Shown here: piece by piece, positions 26,310-35,309 of the stretch
How the letters are laid out: every line of letters starts with the position of its first letter
How positions within the stretch are numbered: the stretch's first letter is position 1
Source: Nostoc sp. KVJ3
GTDB lineage: Bacteria > Cyanobacteriota > Cyanobacteriia > Cyanobacteriales > Nostocaceae
Length of the DNA stretch: 64,000 bases
Direction of reading: 5' to 3'
NCBI RefSeq assembly: GCF_026127265.1
Contig: NZ_WWFG01000002.1
Span: 2,170,001-2,234,000, forward strand
The notes under the pieces: generated by a model
Seen by the model: only the letters and a program-made list of their open reading frames with translations
Told to the model about the DNA's origin: nothing
Databases searched by the model: none
Translations under genes and position numbers: made by a program

Positions 26310-27279
26310 TGACTCAGAATCCTCACAATACCAGTATCTCGGTTGGTTATTGACAGATGATGTCAAAAATAACGAGCAATCGGTAGAATGTGAGGAAAAT
26401 GACGGGGTAAAAAAACTCCTCAATGAAGCCACTGCTTCAATAAGCAGTGAGCCAAAATTGGGAGAAACGCCCCAGACCCTTCAATTGGGAGAAATTCCTA
26501 CTGTGCAAGATCGTTTCCAAGCTGTCATTAAACGTCGGTTACAAATCCAAGTCCAAGATCACCCACCTTTGTTTCCCTGGGAAACACAATTAATCGACTA
26601 TCCCGATTTTGTGGAAGAGCCGTCGATGACGCTCGTTCCTACCTGGGGGTGGATGGTACAACAGTCGAAATTGAACCTGCCATGTCCCTTACCGGAGAAA
26701 GTTTTCCGGCAATTACTGGAACAGTGCCAGGCATTGGTGACATCTTCAGTCCCTCTGGGAGCAAAATTAGTTCAAGTGGTGGAGAACTTTTTTCCCAACG
26801 AGCCACAAGCATTAAACGATATCGCAGGATTGGTGCTAAGAAGCACTTATCGCTCTGTAAGTACTCTGGAGACAATACCAAGTATTCAGAGCGATTATTC
26901 AGATTTACAACCGCGGCAACAGATGGCTTTGTCGTTGCTAGCCGCTAAACAACTGCTGGAAAATCTGACTCTACCACTTTCAGCAACCAGTCCAGTGGTA
27001 GAAAGACAATGGTTAACCACTGTCGGTAATTTGAACATCAGAGTAGAGTACCAGTATGTGGGTAAACTTACGAAGTTACTTGTTCAGGCTGAGTTACCTG
27101 TTAAAGGAACTTTGATCCTTCGGGGAAGTGGCACTTTAGCAATGGCAACATCTTCGACTCCGGGATGCTTAAGTGTAGAGTTAGGTTGTGAGCAACTTAA
27201 CCCAATTTATACTCTGGAAGTTGAATTTCCAGAAATAGACCAACAACCGCTTTTGTTTGTCATTAATCCCACAGTGTGA
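26302..27279 (+). CDS. patU: Heterocyst pattern protein PatU (undivided form)
   Basis: The 325-aa product from an ATG at 26302 overlaps hetZ by eight bases (ATGAATAG), so the two are translationally linked. PatU affects heterocyst spacing, and the PatU3 part interacts with HetZ in Anabaena. In Anabaena PCC 7120 it is split into patU5 and patU3. Here one continuous frame covers both, as in Nostoc punctiforme. The N-terminal third is acidic and low complexity. The centre has a conserved tryptophan-rich patch (VPTWGWMVQQSKLNLPCPLP), and the C-terminus is beta-rich (GKLTKLLVQAELPVKGTLIL). Confidence 0.85.
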   Translation: MNSDSESSQYQYLGWLLTDDVKNNEQSVECEENDGVKKLLNEATASISSEPKLGETPQTLQLGEIPTVQDRFQAVIKRRLQIQVQDHPPLFPWETQLIDYPDFVEEPSMTLVPTWGWMVQQSKLNLPCPLPEKVFRQLLEQCQALVTSSVPLGAKLVQVVENFFPNEPQALNDIAGLVLRSTYRSVSTLETIPSIQSDYSDLQPRQQMALSLLAAKQLLENLTLPLSATSPVVERQWLTTVGNLNIRVEYQYVGKLTKLLVQAELPVKGTLILRGSGTLAMATSSTPGCLSVELGCEQLNPIYTLEVEFPEIDQQPLLFVINPTV

Positions 27280-27318
27280 CTTTAACTACTACTGCTAGTA
27301 CGTAATGCCGAATATCTT

Positions 27319-27349
27319 AAGGTAACTATTGCCTTGGGGCTTTTTTATT
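27319..27349 (+). terminator. Probable terminator after patU
   Basis: AAGGTA and TGCCTT pair (one G-U), with GGGG and then a TTTTTT run, 40 bases past the patU stop. This looks like an intrinsic terminator. Confidence 0.5.
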
Positions 27350-27838
27350 CTCTAAATACTACTAGCAACAGGGTGCTTCCTTATACTTAAGGCTTGGTTA
27401 AAGTTAACCAGTGGGTGTAGACTCACCCTCCATCCCATAATTGATTTTTTTCGTGGTTACTCGTCTATCTACCCGGTTACTAACAAAACCTGGGGAACGA
27501 GTGAGTTTCTTCTGTTGTGCTGATTTCGCTTTTGTTTTACCAAGCTACCAATTTTTCACAACGAATTTATTCGCTTGTGTTGTTTTTTTATACAAAATTT
27601 ATGTTTTGACGAACCGCAGAGGCGCAGAGAACGCAGAGTGCTATTGATGAGTGGGGAAATGTAGAAATCCCAGGCTCTGGCGTTGCCAGCCTGGGGTAGT
27701 TCATCTTGTAAAAGTAGGCGCTAAACCTAGATAGATGCATGAAGGCAGGATAATAAAGCTTGTTCTAACGGGAATACTTTAAAGTAGGGCGAATAGTTTC
27801 GTTCTCAGCATTGTTTCCGTGGGATTTATAGACTCGAA
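27350..27838. other. Intergenic with repeats
   Basis: This stretch has a CGCAGAGGCGCAGAGAACG-type repeat near 27618, a hairpin CCCAGGCT/AGCCTGGG at 27669-27695, and otherwise no gene. A frame open at 27441-27647 is Phe/Leu-rich noise without a good start. Confidence 0.5.
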
Positions 27839-30160
27839 ATGCTCAACTTATCCTGGATGAATCGGTTTTGGCGTGTCCCTGTAGGTAATTTCTGGCGGCA
27901 AAATTTGCAGCGATCGCCTTTAATAGAAGTGGAAGATTCGATTTACTTGCGATCGCTGGTGCTAGCGTTGGTTATTTTGGGAATTGTGGCGACGGATATC
28001 GCCGCCGAAACTTCATTCAGTTTTTGGGCGTTACCCCTGAGTTTAGTTGGTGCGATTTGGAGTCACTATCGTCGCCGTGATGCCAATGTTGCAGTTAAAT
28101 TCTGCATCGCCATTGGTATGTTAATAGCACTCGGTAGTTTCTTTGGGCGGTTAGTGGGAGAGTTGAATGATACGCGGTTGAGTTTGGCGGAGTTATTAAT
28201 TCAACTCCAGGTGTTGCACAGCTTTGATACACCCCGCCGGAAAGATTTAGGTTATTCGATTGTTATAGGACTAATTTTATTGGGTGTGGCGGCAACGCTC
28301 AGTCAAACTTTAGCATTTGCACCTGTACTGCTGTTATTTTTAGCGATCGCTCTACCAACTTTAGTATTAGATTATCGATCGCGCTTGGGTTTGCAGCCAT
28401 TAAAAACTCAAAAGGAAAAACTTACCACTAAAAATTCTTCAATTCTTAATTTTAAATTTTTAATTCTGACTTTTTTGCTAATTGTCGGTCTAGGACTGGC
28501 AATTTTTGCTGTTTTACCCAGATTCCCTGGCTATCAGTTACGGAATTTTCCTGTAAGTTCTCCGATCGAGTTAAAAGGCAAGTTTACTGGTAGTAGCATC
28601 ATTAATCCCGGTTATGTCCGCCAAGGTAATGGTAATAATCAAGGTAATGGTAGCGGTGGTACAGGACAAAATAAAACAGGTGAACCGGGAAAAATAGATA
28701 ATAATTTTTATTACGGTTTTAATAGCCAGATTAATCAAAACTTACGCGGCGAGATGAAACCTAAAGTTGTGATGCGGGTGCGATCGCAAGCTGAGGGTTT
28801 TTGGCGAGTATTAGGATTCGATCGCTATACAGGTAAGGGATGGGAAGTCTCTCGGAATGAAAATGTGATGACCATGAGGCGAGCGCCTTGGTCTTACCAA
28901 ATTTTCCTGAATCCCCCTGTGATGACTGGTAAAACCCAAGAGATAGTCCAAACTTATACAGTGGCGGCGGATTTGCCTAACTTAATTCCGGCGATGGCTT
29001 ATCCCAAAGAAATTTACTTTCCGACACCACTGATTGCAGTTGATACAGAAAATGGATTGCGATCGCCTGTGGAATTATCACAAGGTCTCACCTACACAGT
29101 AATTTCTGAAGTACCATACCGCGATCGCACTTTGTTAGGTCAAGCTTCTAATAATTATCCGCAACAAATTAAGAAGCATTATTTGCAAATCCCTCCTGAA
29201 ATTGCCGAAAAAGTCCGACAACGTACCGAAGAAATTCTTGCTAACTACCATCGGGAAGGGGTATCAAAGTCTTCTAAAAGCCTAGATTCAACTTATGAAC
29301 AGACTCTTTATCTAGCTCAATACCTGAAGCAACACTACTCTCTTCCGCAAAATCCCTTAGATTTGCCCTATTTGGGAGAAAAAGATGACTTAGTAGAATC
29401 TTTTTTATTCAAATATAAAGGCGGTTATCCAGACCACTTTTCAACAGTTCTCACAGTAATGCTACGTTCCATTGGTATCCCAGCGCGGTTAGTAGCAGGG
29501 TTTAGTCCAGGAGAATTTAATCCATTTACAGGGCTATATGTTGTCCGTAATACTGACGCTTATGCGATGACGGAAGTATATTTTCCGAAATATGGCTGGT
29601 TTGCCTTTGACCCGATTCCCAATCATCCCCTTATTCCTCCATCAGTGGAAGATACTCAGACTTTTAGTGTGTTGCGCCAGTTATGGCACTGGGTTGCTGG
29701 ATGGCTACCATCTCCGGTGACAGGTTTGTTGAATAATGTATTTGAGACAATATTTAGATGGGTGATTAGAGCGATCGCTTGGTTTTTAGCTTTATTCTCT
29801 CAAGGTTGGTTTGGTGTATTAACTGGCTTAATTTTGACTACTACAGCAGCTTTCTTTGGTTGGCTGGGTTGGGGTCAGTGGCGAGAGTGGCGTAACCGTC
29901 GATGGTTAAAGAAATTGCCAGCAATGGAAAGCCTCTATCAACAAATGCTGCAATGGACAACCCAAAAAGGTCTAGGTAAGCATCCAGCCCAAACACCTTT
30001 AGAGTATGCCAGAGGATCGTACCAGCATCATGCCCCAGCAACTGCTGAGGTCATAGATGAAATTTGTCAAGCCTATGTCGGCTGGCGTTATGGTGGTCAT
30101 ACTCCTAACTTGAAGCGACTGCGAGAAAGATGGCAAGGTATCAAAAAGACTGCTAAGTAA
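27839..30160 (+). CDS. TgpA-like membrane protein with degenerate transglutaminase domain
   Basis: The 773-aa protein has about six membrane spans (residues 38-240), a periplasmic part including a transglutaminase-like domain (about 480-600), one more span near 640-675, and a cytoplasmic C-terminal domain of DUF4129 type. This is the DUF3488/TgpA layout. The active site is altered. Where active homologues have GYCEHF and DAHAW, this protein has GYPDHF (Pro 531 in place of Cys) and DAYAM (Tyr 575 in place of His). Only the Asp (591, FAFDPI) remains. It is therefore probably a non-catalytic scaffold or binding protein. The role is unknown. It is monocistronic, with a palindrome-rich upstream region. 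Confidence 0.87.
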   Translation: MLNLSWMNRFWRVPVGNFWRQNLQRSPLIEVEDSIYLRSLVLALVILGIVATDIAAETSFSFWALPLSLVGAIWSHYRRRDANVAVKFCIAIGMLIALGSFFGRLVGELNDTRLSLAELLIQLQVLHSFDTPRRKDLGYSIVIGLILLGVAATLSQTLAFAPVLLLFLAIALPTLVLDYRSRLGLQPLKTQKEKLTTKNSSILNFKFLILTFLLIVGLGLAIFAVLPRFPGYQLRNFPVSSPIELKGKFTGSSIINPGYVRQGNGNNQGNGSGGTGQNKTGEPGKIDNNFYYGFNSQINQNLRGEMKPKVVMRVRSQAEGFWRVLGFDRYTGKGWEVSRNENVMTMRRAPWSYQIFLNPPVMTGKTQEIVQTYTVAADLPNLIPAMAYPKEIYFPTPLIAVDTENGLRSPVELSQGLTYTVISEVPYRDRTLLGQASNNYPQQIKKHYLQIPPEIAEKVRQRTEEILANYHREGVSKSSKSLDSTYEQTLYLAQYLKQHYSLPQNPLDLPYLGEKDDLVESFLFKYKGGYPDHFSTVLTVMLRSIGIPARLVAGFSPGEFNPFTGLYVVRNTDAYAMTEVYFPKYGWFAFDPIPNHPLIPPSVEDTQTFSVLRQLWHWVAGWLPSPVTGLLNNVFETIFRWVIRAIAWFLALFSQGWFGVLTGLILTTTAAFFGWLGWGQWREWRNRRWLKKLPAMESLYQQMLQWTTQKGLGKHPAQTPLEYARGSYQHHAPATAEVIDEICQAYVGWRYGGHTPNLKRLRERWQGIKKTAK

Positions 30161-30252
30161 TTTAAATCCTAGCAGAGCGCAAAATTTTCAGGTTATCTCT
30201 TCTAAGAGAATATCCACTTATTTAGACAGACCTAATTAGACAAATAATTTAG

Positions 30253-30657
30253 ATGCCAAAGAAGAAGTTTGAAGATATTCCCTTTCCTCCTTTAGTCAGC
30301 ATGGATACGGATACTCCAGTTTCTGTAGACCAAGTTTCAAACATTTTGAGGGAGCGACAAAAGGGAGCTAGTATCTGCATTCGTAGTACAGAGGGACACA
30401 CTAATCGAGGCGGGTACTTCTTTCATGTCCTGCCAACAGACAGCGATTTAAGCAAATGCGAGTTATACAACTTTGAGAAAACGTTAGTTGCTATATTACC
30501 TGTAGAACAGATAACCCTCTTCATGAATCATTGTTCAGGCTTGGAGTTCAACGAGTGGGTATTTCAATTCTGTCAATCAGTTGTTAATTTCCGGCTTGAC
30601 CCAGCTGAACCTGAATCAGCTGAACTTGATCCTACGGAGTTTGATTCGCTTAAATAA
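30253..30657 (+). CDS. Unknown protein convergent with the RM gene
   Basis: The 134-aa protein starts MPKKKFEDIPFPPL, continues through a soluble helix/strand mix (VDQVSNILRERQKGAS) and ends in an acidic repeat-like tail (PAEPESAELDPTEFD). No motif is recognised. Its last eight bases overlap the 3' end of the restriction-modification gene on the other strand, so it may have arrived with that island or merely abut it. Confidence 0.55.
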   Translation: MPKKKFEDIPFPPLVSMDTDTPVSVDQVSNILRERQKGASICIRSTEGHTNRGGYFFHVLPTDSDLSKCELYNFEKTLVAILPVEQITLFMNHCSGLEFNEWVFQFCQSVVNFRLDPAEPESAELDPTEFDSLK

Positions 30658-33600
30658 GCCGCTTTGGTTTTTTTCCTGTTCGCTTCAATGTCAATTTTCC
30701 TTTTTTATACTCAAATTCTCTCCAAGCATATTTATCTGTAAGTAAGTAAACTTTGCTGACTGTTAGCTGGCTGAGAACTAAATTTTGTTTTTTCTGTGTT
30801 GAAACAGCAGAGCTTAATAAGAAGCAAACCTCACCTGACTGCCAACCAACTCGCTGATTCTCGTAAAAGACAGCAACAACCTCAGTAGATCCAGAAAGTC
30901 CAGGTAAAAATAAATGAGACAAAGTATCTAAACCTGCTTTGATCACTCCATTTTTAAAGGCAAGATAGTCTGCAATAGTGCGGTGAACTAGATCCGACTT
31001 AGGTGGTTCATATTTAAAGCCCTCTTGCCATATCCGTAGAAGCTTACCATAATTGCCCTCCTCCTCGTTATATGTGCTGTTTTTGCAATTGACAGCATAT
31101 CTAAGGTCAAAGCCTTGCAATCCATTACCCAAATCATTAGGGGGACAATTGAGCCAGTACCAGTCGCGCAGTAAAGCAAGTGAAGATGCATGGAAAGCAT
31201 ACGCATGATGAATGAAGGGCGCTCGATCCCAGGTGACATCTTCAGGGTCATACCTCCAGTCCCAAGCAAAAACAATCACAAAGTCGGTTAGAGGATGAAT
31301 GTCTTTTCTTAAAGTATCAAAGTTAGCAGACTTTTCTTCAGCAATGGTTTGAAGGCATTTAACCTCAACCCGAAGACCGCGAGAGCCTGAAGATGTACGA
31401 ACTTCTAAATCAGGGAAACGGTTAGCGACAACGTAACTCCAGAAAATATCTTCAATCTGGTGATCTTCAAGAATGCGAGTTGCCAAACGCGCTAATTCAT
31501 ATTCGATGATTAGACTCACGCGATTGCGTACATCAGTAAGGTTTCTCTCATTTTCTGGAATTTTCTCGCCAGCATATATACCAAGCTTACGCCTAACATC
31601 AGTTTCATTCAGCCTTTTAAGAACTTCTGGCAGGAAGAAGTCAGTTAACCAAGATAATGTATCTAAAGGGTTGGACTCCCCCCTTAGAAAGGTTCTCAGG
31701 CTTTCAGCAGTGAGTGCCATTTCTTTATTCTCAATGGGCATAAAAGATGTTGTCTTTGGGCTTCCAATAAAAGAACAAACCAGTTCTTGTACTGACGATG
31801 TGAGCATTAATTGAGAGCGGTCTAAAAAGTTTCCAATATCCGATTTGAGGTTCTCTACTTTTTGGTGCTGACTCAAATACTGACGGCAAATTTCCTCTTG
31901 AACATCTTTAGGTGGAAGCGGAATCATTACTTGCAACAATTCTTTTGAGTTAATTCTTGGACGGCCAATACCTGCTACCAAATGCATAATTTGCCCATAA
32001 ACAAAGTCTGACCTAAGTAAAACGCTTAGTATAATAGGGTCGATTAGATATGTACCATTAGATGCTTTCTTGACAGCAAAAACTGAGCATTCCGACGAGA
32101 TAAAACCTGGTTCTGCAAAGCTCATTAATGCAACCTTTCGCAGGTTAGGACGCATTTTTGCAAAAACAATATCACCAGGTTGGTACATCTTTACTGAGCT
32201 TTTCAATGAGTCAGATGGAGTTGGAACTTGTTCAAATTGTCCGGTATTTGATTCAATATTTGCCAAGCCTGTATATCGAATAATTGCGCCAGAAAGTTCT
32301 TTGCATGGAGAGATAGAGACATTCCTTTCTGTACAAATATCGGCTAAACGTTTTAATGGATAAATACAAGTAGCAATTAATTGTTGGCTTTTTTTTCTAG
32401 ATGGGTGATGATACTGGAAATCTATTCTATGACCATTTGTCTCTTTGTCAAAGTTAGAGTAAACATAAGCAACATAGATGTTTTCTGATTCATCAACTCG
32501 ACCTTCTTTAAGGTATTTTTGCCAGCCATTTAATATAGAGGGAAGATCGCTATTAAGATAATTTTTTCCATCCTCGTCGTAACGAATGTCTTCATCCCCA
32601 CTTGTTTTACGTCCAACTTTATCTGCTCTAGCAAAAAATACTGAAAGATCCCTATTCTCAGCAGATATTTTTTTAGACATTATCAAAATGGAGGCATTCA
32701 CGGTAGCATACGGCATGAATGCAGTTTCAGGCAGACTGATAACAGCTTTTAAATCAAAGTTTTTGATAATAAACTGTCTTACATCAGTTGCATGAGACAA
32801 ATTTAAAACACCTTCGTCAAGAATTATAGCAAGTATACCGTTTTTACGTAAAAGAGCATGGCAACGTTCAATAAAGAGAATTCCACGCCGACGAGATGAT
32901 TTGCCTAATCCTAATTCAAATGTTTCTAAAACATCAGACTCAGTAAAATCGCTGCCAAATGGTGGGTTAGTGATTATCGCATCGAAACATGAAAAGAATT
33001 GATTGGCTTGATTACCAAGAGTCCCCCCAGCAGGAAGAAACACTGTACGAATGTTTTTTGCTCCGTGAATAAGCATATTAATTCCCGAAACCCAAGAAAG
33101 TCGCTCGTCAATCTCAATACTTGTAAGGGATGAATAATTTATTTGATGCCTTGCAATGCTAGAGAGAAATCCACCCGTCCCAGATGCTGGATCACAGATA
33201 TCACCTTTAAGATAAGGCTGACAAGCTGAAACAATAAAATCAACAATATGAGGCGGTGTGAAAAATTGTTGATGATCGCCTTTGTCAAAAGTATTACGAA
33301 CAATTTCTTCGTAAGCTAATCCTTTCACATCAAATTGTGTAGATGTGAAATTGAACGATTGAAGGGCTAAGACACATTTCATGATTGCACTATCAGAGCA
33401 ATCAAGCTTACTAAACCGTTTTGGAATAAGGTTGCTGTGCTGGTGTGAAAGATGCTGATAGTATTTTCGGACGACGCAGGGATTTATAGGAAGATCAGAG
33501 TGGGAGAAGGGTGTAGATGCTCCACTGTTGTAAGTTTTATCAGATACAATCTTGGCGAAGACCAGTTTCGTGATTTCGTCAAAGCGGCTGATGATGTTGC

Positions 33601-33796
33601 TCTGGCTATCATTGTCACGGAAAATGTCATGAAGCCGAGATACCAGTAGGCGAATACTTCTTAAGTCGAACACATCTGACGACATGAAACCTGTCTTCTC
33701 TGAAAATAGCTTCAGCTGTTGTTGAAGTTCCTTGGGCGAGGCAGTTTCAACAGAGTTAACATCGTGCAGAGCTTTGTTCGACAAGAATTTAGACAT
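30650..33796 (-). CDS. Single-chain restriction-modification protein: N6-adenine methylase, specificity and PD-(D/E)XK nuclease
   Basis: The 1048-aa protein has an N-terminal N6-adenine methylase (about residues 150-400) with AdoMet motif CDPASGTGGFLSSIA (201-215) and catalytic NPPF (277-280). A type I specificity-like domain follows (about 480-660; PLKRLADICTERN, YQPGDIVFAKMRP, LVAGIGRPRINSKELLQVMIPLPP). The C-terminal part contains FPDLEVR...LRVEVKCL (Pro795-Asp796 and Glu811-x-Lys813), a PD-(D/E)XK nuclease signature. No helicase motor is visible, so it is not a classical type I HsdR system. The order M-S-R is the reverse of common type IIG enzymes. An XRE regulator lies divergently nearby. 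The methylase and specificity calls are strong. The nuclease call is inference from motif. Confidence 0.8.
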   Translation of the reverse strand: MSKFLSNKALHDVNSVETASPKELQQQLKLFSEKTGFMSSDVFDLRSIRLLVSRLHDIFRDNDSQSNIISRFDEITKLVFAKIVSDKTYNSGASTPFSHSDLPINPCVVRKYYQHLSHQHSNLIPKRFSKLDCSDSAIMKCVLALQSFNFTSTQFDVKGLAYEEIVRNTFDKGDHQQFFTPPHIVDFIVSACQPYLKGDICDPASGTGGFLSSIARHQINYSSLTSIEIDERLSWVSGINMLIHGAKNIRTVFLPAGGTLGNQANQFFSCFDAIITNPPFGSDFTESDVLETFELGLGKSSRRRGILFIERCHALLRKNGILAIILDEGVLNLSHATDVRQFIIKNFDLKAVISLPETAFMPYATVNASILIMSKKISAENRDLSVFFARADKVGRKTSGDEDIRYDEDGKNYLNSDLPSILNGWQKYLKEGRVDESENIYVAYVYSNFDKETNGHRIDFQYHHPSRKKSQQLIATCIYPLKRLADICTERNVSISPCKELSGAIIRYTGLANIESNTGQFEQVPTPSDSLKSSVKMYQPGDIVFAKMRPNLRKVALMSFAEPGFISSECSVFAVKKASNGTYLIDPIILSVLLRSDFVYGQIMHLVAGIGRPRINSKELLQVMIPLPPKDVQEEICRQYLSQHQKVENLKSDIGNFLDRSQLMLTSSVQELVCSFIGSPKTTSFMPIENKEMALTAESLRTFLRGESNPLDTLSWLTDFFLPEVLKRLNETDVRRKLGIYAGEKIPENERNLTDVRNRVSLIIEYELARLATRILEDHQIEDIFWSYVVANRFPDLEVRTSSGSRGLRVEVKCLQTIAEEKSANFDTLRKDIHPLTDFVIVFAWDWRYDPEDVTWDRAPFIHHAYAFHASSLALLRDWYWLNCPPNDLGNGLQGFDLRYAVNCKNSTYNEEEGNYGKLLRIWQEGFKYEPPKSDLVHRTIADYLAFKNGVIKAGLDTLSHLFLPGLSGSTEVVAVFYENQRVGWQSGEVCFLLSSAVSTQKKQNLVLSQLTVSKVYLLTDKYAWREFEYKKGKLTLKRTGKKPKRLI

Positions 33797-33961
33797 GGCA
33801 AAACATTATAAAACCTTATTATGGGTTGAAATTCTCGAAACTATTAGCAAGCTATTTAGAGTAATTGCTGGGATCGAAGTAGATCAAAACTCTGAAGATT
33901 ACCTTACAGGTTTTTATCATATTTTGTCGCAATCCTAAATTTACAACTATTATTGTCCACC

Positions 33962-33994
33962 GTCTGTAGACAGTTGTCAATTGTCTGGAGACAA
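33962..33994. promoter_or_regulatory. Paired palindromic operator boxes upstream of the XRE gene
   Basis: GTCTGTAGAC (33962-33971) and TTGTCTGGAGACAA (33981-33994) share the half-sites GTCT-N2-AGAC. Their centres are 21 bases apart, two helical turns. They lie 34-66 bases before the XRE start, overlapping a possible -35 (TTGTCT) whose -10 would be TAAAAT (34002-34007). This arrangement resembles autoregulatory C-boxes of restriction-modification controller proteins. Confidence 0.6.
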
Positions 33995-34027
33995 CTTACA
34001 CTAAAATCATGATTTGAAGTTAAGTCC

Positions 34028-34276
34028 ATGACAGTAGTGCAAGTTAAGCGAGTAGTGGAAGTGGTGCAGGACTTCCCAGATATTGGAAAGCGGATAAAAC
34101 AGGCAAGGGAGAGAGATGAACGGTCTCTCTCACAAATTTGCCGAGAGGCTGGCATTAGTCGCGCCTATTGGTATCAATTAGAGGCTGAAAACTTGAGAGC
34201 GCCTGCAACAGAAGGAATCATCCGTAAGATTGAAGCAGTTCTAAATGTTGACTTAGGAGTGAAATTTCAAGAATAG
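34028..34276 (+). CDS. XRE-family regulator, putative RM controller
   Basis: The 82-aa protein is almost entirely a Cro/C1-type helix-turn-helix: IGKRIKQARERDERSLSQIC, AGISRAYWYQLEAENLR and IIRKIEAVLNVDLG. It binds DNA, probably as a dimer at the paired palindromes just upstream. Its divergent position next to the methylase/nuclease gene fits a type II controller protein that delays nuclease expression. The link is inferred from context. Small XRE proteins also act as antitoxins, but no toxin partner is seen. Confidence 0.8.
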   Translation: MTVVQVKRVVEVVQDFPDIGKRIKQARERDERSLSQICREAGISRAYWYQLEAENLRAPATEGIIRKIEAVLNVDLGVKFQE

Positions 34277-34436
34277 TTGAAGATGGAAATCCTTCCGTTG
34301 TTGGCTGTTAAAAGCAATCGAGAGAGAAATATTGCTTAATTGGAGTGAAAACCTATAAATGCGATCGCTTCCATCTCAATCAAAATAGGCGATCGCAATT
34401 AGTGAAATACAATATCATTTAAGCGAATTTACCAAA

Positions 34437-35117
34437 TTAGCTATTATTTTGAATTTCGTCTAACTTAGCCCGCACAGCCTGAATATCCTGCCACATCAAC
34501 CATTTAGGCGCACCTTTTTCTTTAGAAGGATTACGCAGCAAATAGGAAGGATGAAAAATTGGCATACATAAACGCCCTTCCCACTCCAGCCACTGTCCGC
34601 GAATTTTCGTAATCCCTCGCTTATCGCCAGTGATGCCTTTAACAGCAGTTGCACCTGTTAACAGGATTATTTTGGGGTCAACTAGGCGAATTTGTTCTAG
34701 TAAGTAGGGTAGACAAGCCGCCACTTCTGTTGGAGTGGGAACTCTATTATCTGGTGGGCGACATTTATTAATATTGGCAATATATACATCCTGTTCAGTA
34801 GTCAGATGCACAGATGCCAAAATTTTCTCTAGCAACTGCCCCGATCTGCCTACAAATGGTAAGCCGGTTTCGTCTTCATTTTGACCAGGTGCTTCCCCTA
34901 TAACCATAATTGGTGCTTTGAGATTACCGCGTCCGACAACAGCATGGGTGCGAGTGTCTCCCAATGGACAACGGTGGCAACTATTGCAATGCTGTGTCAA
35001 CTCCGTTATGGTGGCATAAGTTCCCGGAGCGATCGCAATTTTCGCGTCTGTGGGAATTAGTTCTCGTTGATTAAAGGTTGAGTCGCCGAAGAGGCTGAGT
35101 TGGGTTTCGCTGCTCAT
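34437..35117 (-). CDS. Uracil-DNA glycosylase, family 4 (Fe-S)
   Basis: The 226-aa enzyme removes uracil from DNA. Motif A is GEAPGQNEDETGLPFVGRSG and motif B is HPSYLLRNP, as in family 4. Four Cys residues expected for the [4Fe-4S] cluster include the pair in CNSCHRC near residues 44-50 and the later CRPPDN and CLPYL. The first 35 residues are a non-conserved N-terminal stretch. It is monocistronic. Confidence 0.9.
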   Translation of the reverse strand: MSSETQLSLFGDSTFNQRELIPTDAKIAIAPGTYATITELTQHCNSCHRCPLGDTRTHAVVGRGNLKAPIMVIGEAPGQNEDETGLPFVGRSGQLLEKILASVHLTTEQDVYIANINKCRPPDNRVPTPTEVAACLPYLLEQIRLVDPKIILLTGATAVKGITGDKRGITKIRGQWLEWEGRLCMPIFHPSYLLRNPSKEKGAPKWLMWQDIQAVRAKLDEIQNNS

Positions 35118-35309
35118 GAAAATTAGGATTTTGGCATCAGCACCATCTGTCTTATCTGAGTTAAATACTGCTTTGGTTGGAGATTTATCAGAATCAATAG
35201 ACTTTTGCTGAATACTTAATTATTTATACAAATCTTATTGTATCAGTTAATTTGAGACAAAATTCAGTCATGATAAAAGCAGTGCCGTCCTAAGATGCTG
35301 GGGGAAACT

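Noticed and set aside
27441..27647. 68-aa Phe-rich frame downstream of patU
   Set aside because: It lies in AT-rich intergenic DNA, has no good start region and reads into a dispersed CGCAGAGG-type repeat.
33732..33938. Short plus-strand frame overlapping the start of the RM gene (internal ATG at 33795)
   Set aside because: No ribosome-binding site or recognisable family. It lies across the methylase start and may be coincidental, although its last 47 codons are not absurd.
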